Source: Alisma plantago-aquatica (lineage: Eukaryota > Streptophyta > Magnoliopsida > Alismatales > Alismataceae). From it: a stretch of DNA of 64,000 nt. Of the stretch, positions 23,281 through 33,855 are shown one piece after another (position 1 is the stretch's first letter; the number at the start of each line of letters is the position of its first letter). The position numbers and the translations under genes were made by a program. Under the pieces are notes generated by a model. The model was not told where the DNA came from. It saw only the letters and a list, made by a program, of their open reading frames with translations, and did not search any database. The DNA lies in contig OY856412.1 of NCBI GenBank assembly GCA_963693085.1, positions 1,129,974,744 through 1,130,038,743 of the forward strand, read 5' to 3'.

Positions 23281-24394
23281 AAAAATTTGCCTATCCTAAC
23301 AAGCAAAATTAAAAGGGGAACAAACAATTGATACTAAGATCGAGTCTTCCTCCCAATGGAGCATACTTTGTAGCCCCCTTCCACCTAACACAATCAAGCG
23401 ATGCAGTCCTTTGAGATCACGTAGTTACACTTGGATATGCTCCAATTGGGTCTTATTTCTCCATTCGCAAGACTTCAGAACCTGCAAGGAACTAATTTCA
23501 TCTCAGTAATACTTTGGAGTGTGCACAATATGGAAGAGAGAACAAGCCATGGATGATTGCCTATTTTTGCAGAGAGTATTAATAGGTCCCCTCGGTGTAA
23601 AAGTTGAACATAATGGGGAGAAGAAGACATTGCATAAACATGTTCCTTGGTCTCTCCTCTATTTGACTCGAGACCTTATTCGGGTACAATTATTTTACTC
23701 GTCTCTCCTGTATTCAACTCAAGACTTTATTGGTTGTAGTTACATTAACTGTATGTTTTATTTGGGCTCATTGGCCTCATTTATTTATGCCAGGTATGTA
23801 GAAGTAGAATGAAGAGGAAATATATTACTTGAGGGGGGATTCCACCCCAAACATAGGGTTTGGCATACAATGGATATGTTTTTCTTTTTTTGTGGATGGA
23901 GAAGAGATATGAAATGGTGGAAGAAAATTGGAAATAAAAGGTTGACTTGTGCTTCTTTATTTTGTTGTTGCATTGGAATCAAATCATCATATGATAGCAG
24001 TTATAACATTTAATGCAAGGTGGAGAAGTGATAACAAATTTTTTTGCAAGTCATGTCACGGGTGTGTGGTGCTTGACCTTTCAGACTCTTTCTACTTATC
24101 ATCATTTCTAGGGGGAAGGAAGCTCAATTGTTGTCCTTGGGGCTCAAATCCATTGAAGACATGTATGATCCTAAGAATTTTCTTTTTAATGGGTTAGCTC
24201 AAGAAACAAAGGGATATTTCCACTTGTATATTTATCATTTTGCATACAATAAAGTAGCCAACTAGATGAAGGCCACAACTCAGACAAATCAAAACAATTG
24301 TAAAGACTAAAGTAAACAGAAGAAGTGGGGAAAACAAAACAGATGCAAATAAAAGAGAAAAAAGAGTTGGTTGAGGATGAGAAAGGGAAAGGTT
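23281..24394 (-). other. 3' untranslated region of Athila/Tat-like element
   Basis: About 1.1 kb between an upstream purine tract and the real polypurine tract. It shows no coding similarity. It includes a second ATGTTTGGGGTGG stretch (minus strand, about 23828-23858) that matches a similarly placed one at 40312-40332 in the plus-strand Athila element. Short open frames on both strands are unsupported. Confidence 0.5.
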
Positions 24395-24460
24395 AGAGTT
24401 GGGATGGTGGAGGAAACATACCACCCACCCTCCACCCCCAACTTTAAAATTTTGCCCATC
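24395..24460 (-). other. Upstream purine tract (PPT-like)
   Basis: The minus strand reads AAATTTTAAAGTTGGGGG, then GTGGAGGGTGGGTGG, then TATGTTTCC. The plus-strand Athila element has the same arrangement at 39776-39805. It resembles a polypurine tract but lies about 1.1 kb before the LTR, so it may be an extra plus-strand priming site. Confidence 0.6.
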
Positions 24461-25640
24461 CCCTTCTAGAATTGAGTCAGACATGGGGAGGATTTGATAT
24501 GGAGGGTGGTGGGGATGGAGGGGGTGGTTTTCATCTGTGTAAGAATCATAAGAGAAGTCCTAGACATGGATCCTCCTCCCATTGGGAAGGCCTTCTCCCA
24601 ATCGTCATATCAGCCACTAGTTGTGGGCAAGGGTGTTCTTGGGCATGCACAGCATTCTTCACATCCTGCCTCCTACCAACCCCTTATCTCGAGGGAGATA
24701 TCTTGTTGATCAGACAACCAATTGATGATTGTATCAAAATTGGGTAGTATTAGACCACGTTGGTGTGCCAGGTGCACGAAGCATGCTTCCCACGGGCTAT
24801 ACTTGTCTTGTAGGTAGTATAATTGGAGTTCTCGGGAAGATGGACATGGTGTCTCTTCTAGTTTAGATGGGGTAGGATGTGAATGTTGTACTTTACAGTT
24901 TTGGTTTTGAAATGAGGATGCCATCAATGCATCATCACAAGGGAGAAGGAAGAAATTATCTATCCTTGATCTTGTTGTGGTGAAGATAGGCATGATTTAT
25001 AGGTTATGTGTCTTGTTCCCTTATATATCTACAAAAGAGAGGCATCAAGGTGACTCGAAGAGCTGACGATTATTCATATCTGCATGCTTTAGAAGTGCAG
25101 CATGGGTCATACATATCACATGCCGAGTTGTGAAAAATCTGAATCACATCAAGAGATTGGGGCAAAGTATATTAATAATAAGAATCAGAATAATAGAGGA
25201 TGCAATTCCCAAGTTACAAAGCTTCTCATGAAAGATAAAGATGGATATATTATAAAGAAAATGCAATTAAAATATCAACCAGATGGGATATTGCATCCTC
25301 ATTGGCCCACATGACATGATTTCAGTGTGCCCATTAATTTATGAGATTGTGAGATCCTTATGCTATCGATCGGTTGACTAGATGGATGATTCATTTTACA
25401 GATTGCACAAGCACAACATAATCTTATTGTATTGCATCAGATGTCAATTGATTTGAATGTATTGAGTTGTCCAAGCTATAACCTTTATTTCAAAGGACTT
25501 GGAAAAAGAAAAGAAAGAAATTAAATGAAATTTTTCTAAGATAAAATAAAGAAAGAAATCAATTTGGTTTGCCTCTTGGAAAGCATCCCAATTTAACATC
25601 ACAGACCTAACTAATGATATTGTAGTGGTCACTTGGGGTG
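24461..25640 (-). pseudogene. Possible remnant of Athila/Tat 3' ORF
   Basis: A 106-codon minus-strand frame at 24673-24993 contains DDALMASSFQNQ and WEACFVHLAHQRGL. Its position before the purine tract matches that of the 3' plant-transposon ORF of Athila elements. Similarity is weak and frames are broken elsewhere. The open frame at 25102-25314 on the plus strand is unexplained. A weak call based mainly on position. Confidence 0.3.
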
Positions 25641-25863
25641 TGTGAGTAGGGTTCACAAACCCATGGCTTCTGGACCCTTAGGTCCCGAGTCATTGATTGA
25701 TATGGTACTTTCCTTTTGTTGATGATGATCCTTGCTACCTTTAGTAGTTTTTTGGTGATCCGATTGTTTGGGTCCCAATTTACCTTTCACCTTGTAGACT
25801 TCATTGAGTTATGCACCATCTTTAAGTCTTTGAGAAATCTATACTCGATAGTCTTCTTTCAGG

Positions 25864-26127
25864 TCAAAGGACAAGGTTACTGACTTCAACATTTACTAAA
25901 TCTCTCACTATGGCCAAGAATGGTCTGCCCAAAAATGGGAAGTGATTATCATCTTTTTTATGCATTACCACAAAATCACATGGGACATAAGTCTCTTGTC
26001 CAAGTTTTACTTGGACGTCTTCAATTATCCTTGGGGGCTTTGTTATAGAGGCGTCATCTAGTTTAATAGTCATGGATGTTGGAAAAAGGCTGGTAAGCCC
26101 TAGACGTTGGCACAACGTGTATGTCAC
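25864..26127 (-). pseudogene. Athila/Tat-like retropepsin remnant
   Basis: An 88-codon open stretch has the pattern of the aspartic protease of Athila/Tat elements: LGLTSLFPTSMTIKLDDASI, then PRIIEDVQVKLG, a CDFVVM strand, and the strongly conserved FLGRPFLA block near the C-terminus. The N-terminal part with the catalytic Asp lies just upstream (above 26127) in broken sequence. No RT motif is recognisable downstream, between 25863 and 24990. Confidence 0.75.
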
Positions 26128-27359
26128 AATTGATACATCTCATCTAGATTACTAAGGCCATTGTGCCAAGTGTCATCTCCTAGGAAACAATCTATCCCGA
26201 ATGAACTGTGATCTTTTTACTTTTGTAGAATATGGTTCTAGACAATATCCAAGGCTTTCTGTGCTAGCTTCACAGTCTCGCATTCCTCAGTCATGTATTT
26301 TTTGGATAGAAGACTCTTCCTATATTTGTACTAGGTTGACATTTTAGCTAATGCATCGAGGAATGAGATGTCAACATGCAGCTTCTGCATATTATCTTTT
26401 AAATTTTATGAATTTGTCATCCAACTTGGTCTTCATAAGATGACACAGATAAGATATAAAAGGTTTTATATGTGGTTACGTATGGTGATGTACATGGTCC
26501 TTCGGATAGCTTTAATGTTGGCATCAGGATGGGTGAGTTTATACTAGTATTTGGCGGAGTCATTGTCACAGTAGGGACATGTGTCATGGATTCTACTAGA
26601 ATGAACAATGAGTGGTCATTGAGATGACTCTTGGCCCCAGCTAGTGTGCTTCCATCTTGACAAGGAGTAGGGTTTGAGCGTGCAAAGTACATGTTCCCAG
26701 ACCTTTTCATCACTGTATTCCACTATTCCAAATGTTTGGATTATTTTTTGGCTGTCCAATGATTGTTGTTGATGGTAGCTGTTGACTAGCCACCAGTCGA
26801 GCGATCTATGCATCTAATGCTTTTTCATTGGTTGTGGCATTGGCTAATTGTCTAATATGTCACCATCATCTACTGGATCATCTTTACTGGATCTTGTGTA
26901 GGCACTGGTTCTACATGCAACAGTGGATTTTGATAAGGATTTTAATACTACTGCCATTGTTGGTAGTTTCTACTTGGGAAATGAATATGTAATTTCCTTG
27001 ATTGCATGATCGATTGTAGTTCATTATTGCTCTATCTTGATTGGATTGTGGTTAGGTCTTCTGAGTGATATGCTCAAGTGTGGCTGGAATCTCATATTGG
27101 AATGTTAGGTGGTTACGAGCCTGATTCAGATTGTAGTAACCTTGTCCTGGAATAGTATGGATAGAATTAACATCTTTGATTGGGTGACTATATATTGTTG
27201 CTCAGGCTATGCTCGTAGAAGGCAACATACAATTTCTATAAATGAATTGTGTTATGATCTAATGTATGGCAGAACTCATAGGATGGCAAAATTATTTTCA
27301 GTTGAGATGTCTAGTTCATCCTCTCTTATGAATTAAAGGATTTATAAAAATTGCCCTAC
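26128..27359 (-). other. Decayed gag-protease linker
   Basis: By position this joins gag to protease in the minus-strand Athila/Tat-like element. Short open frames exist (26417-26713 and 26616-26813, minus), but I recognise no domain. Plus-strand frames here are shadows. Confidence 0.4.
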
Positions 27360-28222
27360 TTAAGATAGAGAGTGTTTCGTGATTTAGATATGGACTTGAG
27401 TTCTGAACAGTCTTCAACCATAGCAACTTTTAGAATTCCTTTACCCAAGGGCCTTCCCCCATGAGTCGGATTTTCAGTAGCAAGGTTGACGATTCTTAGT
27501 GTGCTATCAAAACTCTACTACATAAAATTACCATTAGAGAAGGAGTCAAGGAACTTCTTTGTCTCATCATTGACACCCCGATAGAAAAAAATTGATGATC
27601 TAGTTTTCACATATGCCATGATGTGGGTATTTTTGAAGGAGTTTGTTGAAATGCTCCCACACTTCATATAGGGATTCTTCATGTGCCTGGTTGTATCTTG
27701 TGATTTGACCTCTAATCAAATATCTCATTGAGGGTAGATAAAATCTCTCCTGAAACTAGCTTTCTAGAGCTTACTATGTTGTAATGGATCTCCTCGAAGG
27801 ACGTTGTGCCACACTATGGCTTTATCACTGAGAGAATATTTGAAGAGTTGTAATCACATGGCATCATCAGTGGCGCCAGATGGCTTCATCATCAAGCAAA
27901 GGTCGATGAATTTGAGGATGTGTTCAAAAAACTCATCTCTGATCCTTCCAGTGAATGCAGAATTTTGCAAAAAACTAACCCACTAGTCCCTGATCTTATT
28001 TGGAGAGCCTGGGATGGATTGGATGAATCAAATTGGCACCTTTAGGGATAGAAAAATCCCTCAATTATTGGCACATTTTGTTGCTTGGGAAGCTTCAAAC
28101 ATCATCTTTGATTCAACTTCCATTTGTACCCTGGCCTCGAGGATGAGTAGTTCTTGTAGAGTCATGATAGCCACTTCATTTTGCACTTGAATAGCTGCCC
28201 CCGTAGTTGTTACGTCTGCCAT
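27360..28222 (-). pseudogene. Athila/Tat-like gag (broken)
   Basis: The start is taken at the Met at 28222 (MADVTTTG). The capsid-like retrotransposon gag domain follows with several stops: DEFFEHILKFIDLC, then MMKPSGATDDA, LFKYSLSDKAIVWHN, FRRDFIYPQ and a FYRGVNDETKKFLD block. These match the order in Athila gag (P-x-E-D-P...L..F...C.T...G..EE..L..FPFSL...A..W). It formed the virus-like particle coat in active relatives. Confidence 0.75.
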
Positions 28223-28436
28223 GCTTTTCTCCTTACGAAGTATTTTGAGATTTCTCTTGATTTTAGGATCGAATAACAATCTAGATTCAAGACTTCTGCA
28301 TCTCGCATGCGCTAGGAGTACCTGAAAGAAAATAAACTATTCGTCAGTAGATTCTAGAGGATCTTCAACAATATCAAGCATGAAAAGGAAAACCATAATT
28401 ACACCTAAACTTTAAAAAATATATATAACTATCATT
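28223..28436 (-). other. Leader of Athila/Tat-like element
   Basis: About 210 bases between gag and the primer site. AT-rich, with no other feature seen. Confidence 0.6.
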
Positions 28437-28455
28437 GTCCCCGACAATGGCACCA
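28437..28455 (-). other. Primer-binding site (tRNA-Asp type)
   Basis: The minus strand reads TGGTGCCATTGTCGGGGAC. The Athila/Tat consensus, complementary to tRNA-Asp, is TGGCGCCGTTGCCGGGG. All three differences are C-to-T or G-to-A, two of them at CpG. Six bases separate it from the LTR end at 28462. Confidence 0.8.
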
Positions 28456-28626
28456 ATTTTTTGATGGGGCTCTAAGCGTCGCACCAATAAAAACTGTCAG
28501 AGAAATATTCTTAGGTTTAATCGAGAGAGTGCACTAATTCCCCACTCCACGCAAACGGAAGCCTTATTGCAGTATACTTAAGGACCAAATGCAAAGGACA
28601 ACCTTTTTAAGTAGATATATATATTC

Positions 28627-28720
28627 AGAAGTTTAGAAGTAATTATACAATTGCTTGCGAGAGGAGGGCGAGATGAATAGATAGCCTCCTGACTTCAGAG
28701 GAAAAAAGAAGTTTAGAAGT
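28627..28720. repeat. Direct repeat flanking a small extra segment
   Basis: AGAAGTTTAGAAGT occurs at 28627-28640 and again at 28707-28720. The 66 bases between include GGAGGGC and GCCTCC as an imperfect inverted pair. The other LTR has a single copy of the flank (about 11877-11893) and no insert. It could be a tiny transposon with a 14-bp duplication or repair filler. Confidence 0.65.
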
Positions 28721-28809
28721 GATATTTATCACCAAAAAAGTTTGTTGATTGATTAAACTAAATTTTTTCCGATAAGAAAAAAGTATTAAGGAAGTAATTA
28801 AAGGATAAT

Positions 28810-28820
28810 AAAAGGACCAG
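28810..28820. other. LINE target-site duplication, left copy
   Basis: AAAAGGACCAG, identical to 33845-33855. Variable-length duplications of about 7-20 bases are typical of target-primed reverse transcription. Confidence 0.9.
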
Positions 28821-28830
28821 CAATTGAACG

Positions 28831-30190
28831 ATGCTTAATGAGAGTAGAGAAGTGTATGGCGATTTTGTGAATGATGGCAGTGGTGGTGGACATCAGAAGC
28901 AATGTTCACTAGAGGCCTCTTCTTCTTCCAATGTTGGTTCAATAGAAGGTGTCTCTCTCTCATTGGCTTCGAGTTTCTGGAGTAAACTGATTAAAAAACC
29001 TTCTGAGGATGTCACATCTTTGGAGAAAATGGAGATTGAGATGAGGGGGGACACTTTGGTTTATTCGCAAGAGGAGGCAGATCTAAATGTTGAACATTGA
29101 AAGAATTGCCTTGCTAGTTACGTCATTGACTTCAAAGTTCATTTTCCTACTCCGAAGAAATACTTTTCTCAGACCTGGCCATTGAAAGGTTCTACAAAAA
29201 TCATGAGTCATGGGTGAGGCTTCTTCTTAATTAAATTATCATATCGCTCTGACCTAGAAACTATTGACGAAGGAGGATTGTGGTACATAAGAGGTAAATC
29301 GATGGTGCAGCTGAAGTGGAAGCCTGGTGATGTTTTATCGAGATTTAGACTTGAAGATCTCCCAGTTTGGATTAGGATTCATGATTTGCCTTTAGAGCTA
29401 TGTGATTCTAAGATGCTTTCCAGGATTGTCTCCTACCTAGGGACTCCTTTGAGAACAAACATGTTTATACATGAGTGTTGCATACTTGAATATGCCTGAA
29501 TGCAAGTTCTGCTACTTGCAACATCAACCATTCCTAATTCTCTTAAGATGATGTGTAGTAAAGGAGAGAAACATACTATTTTATTCAAGTATGAGTGGAC
29601 TCCTCTGAGGTGTTCAGTTTGTAATCTATTTGGGCATAATGAATGTGTGCAAGCTGGATGTAATGATGCTCCTCATGAAAATAAGGGGCAGAAAGTTTGT
29701 GTTCCTAAATTTTCTGAGAAGTAGATTGTTGAGGAAGTTTCTACTATTCCATTGGTAGACGACAGTACTATGAAGATTATTGTAGAAATGCCTATTGAAG
29801 CTACTACTATTCTAATAGAGACGAATCATCAAGAAATTGAAATAGAAGATGAAGAGTTTCACTTTCTAAAGAAACCTTTGAAGATAGTGACCAAAAATTT
29901 AATACTTCTACTCAAGACCACATTGAACCTAGCCAACCTCATGTTGGGGAAGTGGTTGACTTATCCACTCCACCGAATTTTGTTGGGCAAAATATTTCGA
30001 AGACCTTTAAGGTTCCAAAAGGTAATAGAAGATAGAAATCCAGAGACAAGGGGGAAAAAGCTCAAGATAATAGCACCACTCTTCATAACAAATTTGAAAG
30101 CCTTGGAGGTGAAGGAAAAGATGAGTAGAATCAAACCAATGAAGTACTGGTTCAAAATGTTTCCAATGATTGAAGACAATCTGACTATCC
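28831..30190 (+). pseudogene. LINE-I ORF1 (DUF4283-like, zinc knuckle)
   Basis: An RNA-binding, nucleocapsid-like protein of plant L1 elements. The first 89 codons from ATG 28831 end in TGA at about 29098. The frame continues with the DUF4283 end (29278-29499: LKWKPGDVLSRFR, LPVWIRIHDLPLELCD, LGTPLR). The zinc knuckle CSVCNLFGHNEC is at about 29610-29648. A low-complexity acidic/lysine-rich tail follows to about 30190. Stops at about 29098, 29497 and 29722 and a mutated block near 29100-29277 inactivate it. Confidence 0.8.
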
Positions 30191-31038
30191 TTTCCAAGAA
30201 TGTAAGATGTCTTAATATTAAAGCTCCTAGAGTTCAGGAGGAGGTTATGAGGCTTAGACCTCACATTTTAATTCTTGTCAAAACTAAAGTTTGAGTAGGT
30301 AAAATTGATAGACTATTGAGAAAATACTTTTCTCAATATGAATGGGTTTCCCATCATGCAAGTCATGTTCTTTGTAGAGTTTTCCTGATGTGGGATAGTA
30401 ATTTTTTTCACTATTGATAAAATTTTAGAGTCATGTCAATTTGTTCACACTAAAGTTTATGTTGATGATAGGAGCTTCATTCTTACAGTTGGGTACGGGC
30501 ACAATCCAGATTCAGATATATTTTCCTTGTCGTGTGACTTGGAAGATATCAATAAGAATATCTCTAAACCCTGGACCATCTTGGGTTATTTTAATGTTGT
30601 CAGGAGCTACAATGAAAAGGTTGGCAAGGAACCTCCCTCCAGAAGATCCATGGATGACTTCAATAATTGTATGATCAACAATGGGTTATTTGAATTGTCC
30701 CTAAGTGGAGCTTTCTTCTCATGGGACAACAACCAAGGAACCTCCCTCCAGAAGATCCTTTATAATAATGAGTTCATGGATTCTTTCCCTGATATGCATG
30801 GTACTCTTATTCCTAACATTTCTATTCTTCATAAGATCATGGTGTTGAACACTGGTAAAAAGAGGAAAGTTGTTACTCCCTTTAGTTTTATAAATGCCTG
30901 GACTAATAGGAATGATTTTGAGGAGGTTGTTATTGATTCTTGGAAGTATGACATTCAGGGCTACCCTATGTATGTCCTTTATTTGAAGTTCAAAGTTTTA
31001 AGAAAGCATCTTTCTAAATGGAATCGTGAAAATTTTTA
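30191..31038 (+). pseudogene. LINE-I ORF2 endonuclease domain
   Basis: APE-like endonuclease remnant. The N-terminal block VRCLNIKAPRVQEEVMRLRP with ILVKTKV corresponds to WNVRGLN...E.K, with the usual Trp and the Glu of ETK lost. LGYFNVVRSYNEKVGK and LSLSGAFFSWDNNQG follow in the 30527-31039 frame. The catalytic SDH triplet is replaced (ILHK near 30828-30840). A frameshift near 30410-30520 splits it. Not active. Confidence 0.8.
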
Positions 31039-32340
31039 GATGAGGCTTCTATTCTTGAAAGGGGTGTTGTGATGTTTCAAGCTAGTCTTGACAAAGATCC
31101 TTTTAATGTTGATCTTCAATTCCAAGCTTGTGAGAGCAGAAAGCTTGCTAGAGAGGGAAAACTTAATGAAGAATTGTTGGCAAGGAAAAAATCTAGAATT
31201 TAGTGGCTTAAGAAGGAGGATTCCAACACCAAATTTTTCTATTCGACTATAAAAACTAGAAGACATAGAAATCACATTAAAGCCTTAGATATTGAAGGAG
31301 TTCTTAATCATAATTCTGAAGATTTAGAAGTTATGTTCGTGACTTCTATTCTATTTTTTTTAACACCAAATCTTTTGTGGAGATTTCTATTTTGGAGAAC
31401 CTTAATTTTCCTATCATTTCTAATGCACAAGAGGATGTTCTTCATAGATTTGTCATGAGAAAGGAAATTTAGGATGTTGTTCGGGGGCTTAATGTTGATA
31501 AGTGACTGAGTCCTGATGGTCTTAATGGTAAGTTTTTTAAATCTAGTTGTAACATTATCAAATAGGATGGTATTGCATTGTCTTGGAGTTCTTTAAATCT
31601 GGTAGATTGCTTAAAGATGTGAACAGAACTTTCACTGCTCTTATTCCTAAAAGTGATGAGTCCCATCTTATTAAGAATTGGAGGCCCATTGCTCTCTGCA
31701 ATGTGACTTATGAAATTATTTCTAAAGTTCTCACTAACAGACTATAGGATGTTCTCCCTAATTTTATTAGTAGCAACCAATGTGCTTTTATTAGAGGTAG
31801 AATTATCCAGGATGCTATTTTACTATCTAATCAGTTGGTCCATGACTTTAATAGAAAAGGGAGTAGTGAGAGGAATTGTGTGAAGGTTGACCTTACTGAA
31901 GCATATGACGTTGTTAACTGGTCTTCTTTCTTCAAGATTTTGGACTTATGAACTTTCCTAAAAGTTTGGTGGTCTAGTTAAGAGAGATCTTTCATACTAT
32001 CTCTTATGAAATTCTTTTTAATGGTGAAGATACCAAACCCTTCAAACTGACTAATGGGATCTGGAAGGGGGATCCATTATCCCCTTAGTTGTTCAGCATT
32101 GTTATGCAAACATTCACAGAGCTCATGAAGGAAGAAGTTGAGTCAGAAGGAATTAAGCCTCTTTTTGCCTCCAAGTCTTTGAGTGTTTCACATTTGGATT
32201 TTGCTGATGATTTGATGGTTGTTATGCATGTTGATGAGTTTGGTGTTACTAACCTAAAAAATATTTTTGATAAACTTGCTTGTTTGACTGGTCTCAAAGT
32301 TAGTCAGGAGAAGAACTCTTTCTTCGCTTGAACTAGTGTT
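31039..32340 (+). pseudogene. LINE-I ORF2 reverse transcriptase domain
   Basis: RT fingers and palm with many stops. WLKKEDSNTKFFYSTIK is at about 31205-31255, NWRPIALCNVTYEI at about 31676-31720 and NQCAFIRGR at about 31778-31802. A GDPLSPxLFSIVMQ block is at about 32068-32110. The catalytic HLDFADDLMVV is intact at 32191-32220, with FADD at 32200-32211. The polymerase core is recognisable but interrupted at least eight times. Confidence 0.85.
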
Positions 32341-33844
32341 GATGTTGACATGTTTACTAATAATTTGGGGATCAGACAAGGATTCATGCCTCCAAGGTAT
32401 CTAGGTACTCCTCTTTTTGTTGGAAAATTGTCTAAAGCTCATTGTTATCTTCTCATTGATAGAATAAAAAAGACGTTCAGTGGTTGGAAAGCCAAGAAGC
32501 TTTCCCTTGCTGGAAAATTAGAGTTATGCAACTCCACTCTCTCTTCCATTCACATATTTTGGTCTTCCACCTTTCCCCATCATCGTTCTATTTTTGAAGA
32601 GATTGAGAGAACTATTAGGAACTTCTTGTGGGGTCAAACTGATGGTAAGAGCAACTTACATCTCATCAAGTGGGATAAAATTACTAAGTTAACATATGAA
32701 GGAGTTCTAGGGATTAGGAATGTTAAAGAGGTCTGTAAAGATGCTATCCTTTTCAATATTTGGACAATTGTCTCTAAGAAGGATACTTTGTGGATTCATG
32801 AAAAGTATTTATCTAAAAGTTCCTTGTGGAATGTTGATCCTTCTACTCAGCATTCTTGGTATTTCACTCAAATTCTGAGACACCTAGATGATTTTAGGTT
32901 TCTAGTTGATTACACGATTGGCAATAGAGATAATGTCTTTCTTTGGCTTGATTAGTGGATCCCTAATGGTTTATTCCTTAAAGATTGTATTGGGAGAAAG
33001 GAGGTTATAAGATAAGTCTTCATCATTTTTTGCAGAGTCAACTCTATTATTAATGGAAATTGTTAAATGAGTTCCTCCTCTAGATTACATCAACATCTAT
33101 GTGAGTTCCTTGATAAGATTGACAAATCTACGGGTAGTGAGGATAAAATATTATTTGTAATGAACTTATTGTCAATCAAGGCCTTATTTGGTTGAACATC
33201 AGAGTATAAGGTGTTGTTAACCCTTTGTTTAAATGGATCTAGAGTTTCAAAGTGCCTCACAGATTCCAAATATCTTTTTGGAAGTGTTGTCATGATATAT
33301 TTCCCACCACTGAATATGCCAGAAGTAGGGGGATCTCTACACCCTCTTTATGATTTTTGTGTAGATGTAATGTTGAAAATACTCAACACCTTATTCTTTG
33401 TTGAAATTACAATTTTTCCATTTGGAAAAAGGTTGTGGCTGAGAATTATTCCAATTGCATTCCCAACTCCTTGCAGGACCTTGCTAATTTCAAGTCTAGG
33501 AAAGAGCACTTATTTTCCCTTTCTACTATCCATTACATATGGTTTGAGAGGAATTCTTGGGTTCACAAGAATCTTTCTGTTGACAACAATGTTCTTTGGA
33601 ACAAGATTGTGTCTGCTTGCAGCTGATCTGATGCTATTTTGCCTTATGTTTGGTGGCATTCAGCTTGTTTACTTTCTCTTGGAGTTGTATAGTTTTCTTT
33701 TTCATCTGATTGTACAGTGTTATATTTTTATGCTCTCCTCTTGGTGGATCTTTTCTTAGCTCATAGATCTTATTGGCTCTATGGTGCATTTACTTATACT
33801 CACAAAAAACAAAAATAGCAATACATGGTTTGATTCACCCAAAA
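32341..33844 (+). pseudogene. LINE-I ORF2 thumb, zf-RVT-like tail and 3' UTR
   Basis: A 201-codon open stretch (32350-32955) has the typical post-RT blocks PRYLGTPLFVGKLSK, WKAKKLSLAGKLELC, NFLWG and LIKWDKI. After stops, a zf-RVT-like region covers about 33230-33620 (for example HYIWFERNSWVHKN at about 33527-33570). The 3' UTR runs from about 33620 to the A-run at 33841-33848. Confidence 0.8.
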
Positions 33845-33855
33845 AAAAGGACCAG
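33845..33855. other. LINE target-site duplication, right copy
   Basis: AAAAGGACCAG, identical to 28810-28820. The boundary with the LINE tail is ambiguous within the A-run. Confidence 0.9.

Larger units (their letters stand above)
28462..28820 (-). repeat. Athila/Tat-like 5' LTR, left part
   Basis: Plus-strand start TGATGGGGCTCTAAGCG, homologous to TGATAGGGCTCC at 11692. It runs to 28820, where a LINE is inserted, and resumes at 33856. It carries an 80-base extra segment (28627-28720) absent from the other LTR. Confidence 0.8.
28821..33844 (+). mobile_element. Full-length L1-type LINE, nested (LINE-I)
   Basis: 5,024 bp with ORF1 (DUF4283-like and zinc knuckle) and ORF2 (endonuclease, RT, zf-RVT-like tail). 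It ends in an A-run shared with the 11-bp target duplication. The 5' UTR is only ten bases before the first ATG. Both ORFs are broken by stops. It is inserted in the right LTR of the Athila/Tat-like element; the empty site is visible in the left LTR at about 11968-11990. Confidence 0.9.

Noticed and set aside
25102..25314. 70-codon plus frame that looks protein-like
   Set aside because: Opposite to the host element's coding strand, no family recognised, and no start or promoter context. Left as unexplained sequence.
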